Below, one piece after another: positions 58,633-64,000 of a stretch of DNA of 64,000 nt. A program made the position numbers and the translations under genes. Location: the NCBI GenBank assembly GCA_012184525.1, contig WOFQ01000011.1, positions 434,001 through 498,000 on the forward strand. The letters are read 5' to 3'. The notes under the pieces were generated by a model. That model saw only the letters and a list, made by a program, of their open reading frames with translations, made no database searches and was not told the origin of the DNA. Each line of letters begins with the position of its first letter. Position 1 is the stretch's first letter. Source of the DNA: Xenoacremonium recifei. Lineage: Eukaryota; Ascomycota; Sordariomycetes; Hypocreales; Nectriaceae.

Positions 58633-59800
58633 ACGGAGGGAACGGGAAAATCAAAAGTTTTGAGGCGGCCTGGCATTCTCGGCGTTATGGGATGATGATG
58701 ACGATGGTTGATACCTACCTACCATTTGCGACCATTGGGATAGCTGCAGAGACTTCAGCACTAGCAATGGAATCTTGACGAGATGTTCAGAGCCACGATT
58801 TCGCTGTCTGCCGTGAATTTTTTTTTTCTTTTGTTTTTGTAACATTGCGACCTGTGAGGGGTGACTTTCGCGACATGTGAGGCTGGAACTGTGACGGTGC
58901 TATTGGTTGTTGAGCGTAGTAAGCACTCAATTTCCAAGCTTCTTGTGTGTCTGAGCTTCGAAGCACGATAAGGCGCCATTTAGGGGCTCGCTACCACTTA
59001 ACCTTGCCCGGAATGCACTGTTTGGGGTTAGACAGACATCCATGCAGTGGAAAGTGAGACTGCAGGTTGAGCAGCAGGATGGGATGAAGACGGCGATGCT
59101 GGACGTAGCCTGTGCCGTGTCTGAGAAGCGCTCGGGGCTATTGTTGACTCGGATTGAGTTTATATAAATAGCCCAACGCAATTGGATCCTCGGAAGTCAA
59201 TTCGCGATGTCTCACTGCCCGTCTCATCGGCGACCTTATCGTTCCTGCAGTCCCCTGAAGCAGTAGCAGGCTGAACCTGAAGATTTCTGGGCAGCGCGCC
59301 GTCCAATTAGAGCCGCCACCCCTGCTGGCCCTGGTCGATCGAGAACCCTGGCAAGCCTAGGCCCGGGCTAATGACATTTGCGTTATTGCACGCGTCCCGA
59401 CTCCTGGAATTGCCCAGCGCTGAGCACGACAGCAGCAAAAGAACAGACACCCTCGACGAGAACCACAATTTTGCCAACTTCCCTTGTGGTTAACGATGAT
59501 ATTGTAGCGTCGGCTTGGTCCTAGCGGCTCTTTGATTCTGTTCTTTTTTCGTATTCCCCTGTTGCTGGAGCCGCCTTCCGTCCCGGCGCCATCCCCGATG
59601 CTGGTCGCTGCTTCCAATTTGGCCGCCGCTGAGATATCTGTATCTGTATCTGCACCGCAACCCTCCTTCCTCCCTCCTCCTCCTCCATCTCCCCTCCCCT
59701 CCTCTCTTTCTTCCTCCTCCTCCGCCGCCAGCACAGCGTCCGCTCGCGCGCGTGCGCCTGATCGAGATCGCAGGCTTTCTGCACCGCCGCTCTCTGTCCG
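58633..59800. promoter_or_regulatory. Intergenic region, RPS22 3' flank and GT90 promoter
   Basis: The left part is RPS22 3' UTR with T-rich tracts at 58818-58840. The right part (59630-59750) is strongly pyrimidine-rich with TATCTG repeats and CCTCCTCC runs. That is a CT-rich fungal promoter/leader directly before the GT90 start. No gene is seen in between. Confidence 0.55.
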
Positions 59801-61718
59801 ATGGTGGCTCACATGATGCGACGGCGCCAACTCCTGTTCCTCACGGCCGTCGTCGTCTTCTGCGTCTGCGCCTACTCGCTCCTCCGCATCCCCCCTGAGC
59901 CGCGCCGGCCCAAGCCCCGGATCGACACCCACGATGCGCCGTCCTCCAGCAGATTATCCCGTCCGCCCGCCGCCGCCAGCTGGGACGAGCCCCCGGTAGC
60001 CAGCAAGGGCGGCTCGCGGCCGAAGCCCGTCTCCGGCTCCGGCTCGCACCCCATCTGGTACCTCATCAACGACGCCGAACGGGAATTCCGCAACATGCGA
60101 GATCGCCAGAGCAAGACGCTCGAGGAGGCTGTCCGCGAGTACCGCCGCCGCTACGGCATGCCGCCCCCGCCCAACTTCGACCGCTGGTTCGAGTTCGCCA
60201 AGAACAACGACGTGCAGCTGGTGGACGAGTTCGACACCATCCGCGACCTGATCACGCCGTTCTGGGGGCTCAAGCCCAAGACGATCCGCGCGCGCGCCAA
60301 GGAGGCGCTGGGCTTCGACAATGCGCTGGTGGGCGTGGCCATTCGTGGTGGTGAGGTGTCGTTCATGCAGGGCGGCCAGGAGTGGCAGCGCAACGCCACG
60401 CAGGGCATGATGGCCAAGTTCGTCAAGTACCTGCCGGACATGGACCTGGCCTTCAATATCCATGACGAGCCGCGAGTCGTGGTGCCGCACGAGGACCTGG
60501 TGCGTCTGGTGAACAAGGCCAAGACCACCAACATCCCGGCCGCCAACGCCATCGGCCGCCCGACCAACGAGTTCAGCAAGACGGCCCCCGAGCTGAGCGC
60601 CAGCCAGGCCTTCGACGAGACCAAGCTCACGCGCTTCAACGTCTTCGCCCACCAGCCGACCTGGACCAACTCGCGCATGTCCTGCCCGCCCGACAGCCCC
60701 GCGCGCGCGCTCGAGGAGGACGAACGCAGCGACGACGTCGCCAAGTACGGCTACAGCGACCTCGGCTTCGTCTACAACACCACCGCAATGTCCGACATCT
60801 GCCTCAGCCCCTCGCTCAGCGCGACGTACGGCTTCTTCGACCGCCCCAACGCCTACAACATCGTCCACGACCTCTTCCCCATCTTCTCGCAGTCCAAGAT
60901 CTCCTCGTACAACGACCTCGTCTACCCCTCGCCGTGGTACTGGTACGAACAGGTGGCCTACGACGAGGACAAGGACATGGCCTGGGCCAAAAAGAGCCCG
61001 CAGCTGTACTGGCGAGGCTCGACTACGGGCGGGTTCAGCCGCAACGGCGGGTGGCGCCGCCAGCACCGCCAGCACTTCGTCCAGAAGATTAACGCTGGCA
61101 ACCAGGCCAAGATCATGGTCAACGCCGGCGGCGACGAGGACCCCGGCTGGGAAACCCAGGAGGTGCCCCGCGGCGACTACCGCGACCTGATTGACGTGCA
61201 CTTCTCGCACGTCGGCCAATGCGACCCGGGCGACTGCGAGGCGCAGATCGAGTTCTTCGACGTGACGGACCGCGTCGAGCAGCAGGACGCCTGGAAGTAC
61301 CGCTACCTGCTGGACATCGACGGCAACGCCTTCTCGGGCCGCTTCTACGCCTTCCTGCAGAGCCGCAGCCTAACCTTCAAGCTGGCCGTCTTCCGCGAGT
61401 GGCACTACGAGTGGCTGCGGCCGTGGGCGCACTACGTGCCCCTGAGCCTGCAGGGCGACGACTGGCTCGAGGCCGTACGCTTCTTCCACTCGCGCGACGG
61501 CGCCAACGAGGCTGAGCGCATTGCCATGGCGAGCCGCGAGTGGGCGAACAAGGTTGTGCGCAAGCAGGACATGGAGGCGTGGTTCTTCCGACTGCTTCTT
61601 GAGTGAGTTGCCTCCTGATATTTGACCTCTGGTGCTTGAACTAACGTGCTCCAGATATGCCCGGGTGATAGACGACAAGCGAGAAGTCATTGGCTTTGAC
61701 CCCTTTAGCAAAGCATAG
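59801..61718 (+). CDS. GT90 family glycosyltransferase (CAP10-like), type II membrane protein
   Basis: Two exons, 59801-61602 and 61655-61718, give 621 residues. A short basic N-terminus is followed by a single membrane anchor (LLFLTAVVVFCVCAYSLL, about residues 11-28) and a Pro-rich stem. That is a Golgi type II layout with the catalytic domain in the lumen. The CAP10 core includes PQLYWRGSTTGGFSRNGGWR, HRQHFVQKINAG, a DVHFSHVGQCDPGDC segment and YRYLLDIDGNAFSGRFYAFL. Next is SRSLTFKLAVFREWHYEWLR, then PWAHYVPLSLQGDD. GT90 proteins transfer sugars such as xylose (Cap10 and Cxt1 in Cryptococcus); the donor and acceptor here are unknown. The first exon is very GC-rich and gives long meaningless antisense ORFs. 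ATG 59801 precedes a second ATG pair at 59813. Confidence 0.9.
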
Positions 61719-62130
61719 ACAGCGATGAGAGATGAGATGAGAGAAAGATTCTGTTGTTTGGGTAACACGGTCAGGGTACTTCTTCTGGGTTTGCATATCC
61801 TCCGGAGTTTTGTCAGAGTGGCGTACGAATCGGCTTTTGTATACATACTAGATGTAAGCCTCACTATACGGGCGTTGAATACCTACCTTGTCCTTCCTCT
61901 TGTGCTTCTTCGCTTGCCCCTTTTGGTTATGTTCTAGCGTGTTCCAACGACAAAGACTTCTTTTTAGATTCCCTATTTAAAAGTACATCTGCAGTATCTG
62001 TGTCACGGAGTTCTATGCATTGCACCATTCTGCGCCTTGAAACCTCGTCCCTCAATGAAATGCCCTGATCAGATGCTCTCCCTTCCTCCCCAACATTTTC
62101 TCAAGTAAAGTCCAGTCCTAGCAGAAAGAC
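61719..62130. other. Convergent 3' intergenic of GT90 and PAF1
   Basis: 412 bp between convergent stops, AT-rich, with no gene seen. Confidence 0.5.
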
Positions 62131-63610
62131 TCAAGCCTCGTCACCTTCTGCATCGTGGTCCTCCGACACCGACCTCTCGCGCCTCGCGGCAGGACTACTG
62201 CTGCGACGATGCGGCTGCTCATCACCCTCGGCATCGTGACCTCCTTGCGTTGGCTCCTCCTCGTCCTCCTCGGCCTCCCAGCCTAGTGGATGATCACGAT
62301 ACCGCTTCATGGCGTCCTTCATCTCGTCGCTGGGGTCGTGGACGGTGACGTCGAGACGGTCGACAATCTGCTCTTCCTCGTCGGCAAGGCCGATGACGGT
62401 GCGGGCGATGTTCTTGGTGCGCTGAGGGCGGATGGTGGACTTTTGCATGACAGGATAATAATAAACGGCCTTTTGGTTCGGGTAGAAGGTGTCATCGTTG
62501 TAGGCAAGGATGATCTCCTCCTCGTACTTGGTCGGGTGGTCCAGCTCCGTCTCCTTGGCCGTCTCGTACGCGCGAACGCGGTTGAACTGGAAGCAGCCGC
62601 CCGTGTCCGTCTGGTGCGTGTAGAGATCCTCGTCGTCGTGATCCGGGTTCTCGACGTCAAACTTGCGGCGGAAGCGCTCTCCCGCTGAGCCCGACTGGCT
62701 GAGATAGAAGTCGTAGTTCATCAGGTTCTGGGGTTTGGGGTTGTTGGCCGGGTCCATCTCGTGCGCCTCCAACGCAGCTTCGTATGCCTCCTCTTCGGCT
62801 TGAGACCGATCTATGGGCTTAAAGAGACCGGAGAGGAGTCGGCTGTCGTACTCTGAGGCGCTGGACACAGGGTTGTTGAGGAACTTGATGGTAACGTAGG
62901 CGCCGGAGTCGGGGAAGGCATCGAGGTCGGGGATCAGGGGCGCGGCGTCGACGAGCTTGAGATGTCTCTTGGATGGATGCTTGACGCGCTTGGGGTCCTT
63001 CAGGTCTTGCTCTGCAATATCGAAGCTCTTGTCGATCTTGCGCTTGATGGCCTGGGGCGAGTCGGCGGCGGGCTCGTGGATGCGTCGCGCCCGATTGGCC
63101 TTTGCGAGGAGTGCCCGGGGCATAGCAGCCTCATGGCGCTTGGTGCTTGTCGACGAGATGTACTCGGTTCGTCGCAGGAAGGAAACGTTGGCTTCAGCGA
63201 CCTTGGGCTTGCCCAGGGCAGCAATCGGCCGAAGGAGTGGTCGATCGTGGGGATGAAGGGCAGGAGGATGGGCAGGCGCTTGGATTGCTATCTCCTAGTT
63301 AATACCGCGGCGGTATCCATGGCGTCTTTCTCGACTCACATCGCTCGTCGCCATCAAAGACGCCGGGCATGCCCACCAGGTCCAAGGGCATGCCCAACTC
63401 TGCATCAGCTTCGATGTTCAGGGGCTGCTCTCGGGCCAGCCGCGACGCAAAGCCCGGGGTGGTGTACTGGCCACTGGCAAGGCCCGTATTGGGAATGTCG
63501 AGAAGCTTGGGAGGATTGGGCGGCGGCGGAAGCGCATTGGAGAATCGGATGCGGGCGATGAAATCCTGATGGATCATGCGCTCGCCGGAGCGAGGAGCCG
63601 ACGAAGACAT
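62131..63610 (-). CDS. PAF1: PAF1, RNA polymerase II Paf1 complex subunit
   Basis: Core subunit of Paf1C, which travels with RNA polymerase II, supports elongation and directs H2B ubiquitination and H3K4/K36 methylation. Exon 1 (63610-63340) and exon 2 (63287-62131) join through a 52-bp intron into 475 residues. Signs of the family are HQDFIARIRFSNALPPPPNP near the start, then KLLDIPNT and LRRTEYISST. The middle has DYDS-type and GERFRRKFDVENPDHDDEDL segments. A conserved ILAYNDDTFYPNQKAVYYYP block follows. The C-terminal tail is acidic and Ser-rich (repeated EDHDAEGDE units), typical of Paf1. The acceptor at GATAG (63290-63288) is required by the frame, giving DGDER|SIQAPAH. Confidence 0.93.
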
Positions 63611-64000
63611 GGCGAGTCGCCCGCGGAAAGGCGCAGAAGGAGCAGTATCAATTCGCGATTCGACGGCGCTGCGGTTGTGGTGAGGGAGAGGCTGGTCGGA
63701 ATGCGGAGGGAAGGGTTTGGTGGTTGGAGGTTGGAGGTTGAGGGTTGAGATGCTAGTCTGAGCGCGGACGCGGGCGAGGCAGGGAAAATAATTGGGGTTG
63801 CGGCCACGAGGCTGAGCTGAGCTTCCCTCCCGCCTCTCCACCCAACCCAACCCAACCAACCATTATCCCCCATTGGAAAATCACCGTTTTCTCACGTTTC
63901 GTTCAGTCTGCGCAGGCACAAATGTGACTTTGAATGTTATCATTACTAATTCGTCTTCAGACTGGAGTCTGTGCCCAAAGCCCAAGGCATGTTTGATGCG
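63611..64000. promoter_or_regulatory. PAF1 upstream region to the window edge
   Basis: 390 bp with CCAACC repeats (63840-63860) near the start side. No further gene begins within the window. Confidence 0.45.

Noticed and set aside
59954..61219. 421-codon minus-strand ORF
   Set aside because: Antisense shadow of the GC-rich GT90 exon; Val/Arg/Gly-rich with no family motif.

Overview
The window is nuclear DNA of a filamentous ascomycete (Pezizomycotina; gene content and intron style suggest a Sordariomycete, possibly Hypocreales, though the exact order is inference). The evidence is: many short introns (about 50-70 bp, GT..AG), a group III HAMP-repeat histidine kinase of the Nik1/OS-1 type, a DUF7708-type STAND-like protein, a GT90/CAP10 protein and filamentous-fungal versions of core genes. 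No prokaryotic, viral or organellar genes were seen. I rebuilt exon structures by hand; 18 spliced models close in frame.

Layout. 1-1027: 5' end of PEX1 (minus strand, runs off the edge). 1.4-11.3 kb: an accessory, partly AT-rich island between PEX1 and MCM7. It holds a spliced STAND-like gene with no visible Walker A, an F-box/ankyrin gene, a secreted Kex2-type cysteine-rich protein, a 5'-truncated AAA ATPase relic and a small gene with a PD-(D/E)XK-like core. 11.8-24.7 kb: housekeeping block of MCM7 (with an MCB promoter cluster), mitoribosomal mS29, RRS1, an NCLX-like cation/Ca2+ exchanger and condensin BRN1. 26.3-28.2 kb: a seven-exon SAM plus HMG-box regulator, followed by 7.1 kb with no gene I can support. 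35.4-36.6 kb: a 101-residue gene with a 20-nt micro-exon. 38.3-42.5 kb: Nik1/OS-1 histidine kinase with a gene-free 4.8 kb upstream. 47.3-51.5 kb: Munc13/Ync13-like MUN-C2 protein. 52.7-53.1 kb: small ABM-domain protein. 54.2-55.7 kb: SRA-YDG gene broken by one in-frame TAG. 55.9-63.6 kb: dense housekeeping block of PIN4-type parvulin, divergent ribosomal proteins eS12 and uS8, a GT90 glycosyltransferase and PAF1.

Working together. Most neighbours are ordinary single-copy fungal genes with no shared pathway: replication and chromosome structure (MCM7, BRN1), ribosome production (RRS1, eS12, uS8, mS29), transcription (PAF1, HMG) and cell surface/stress (Nik1, Ync13-like, GT90). The accessory island is the most unusual part. 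Its genes resemble fungal self/non-self, secreted and nuclease-like families, but I see no evidence that they form one system.
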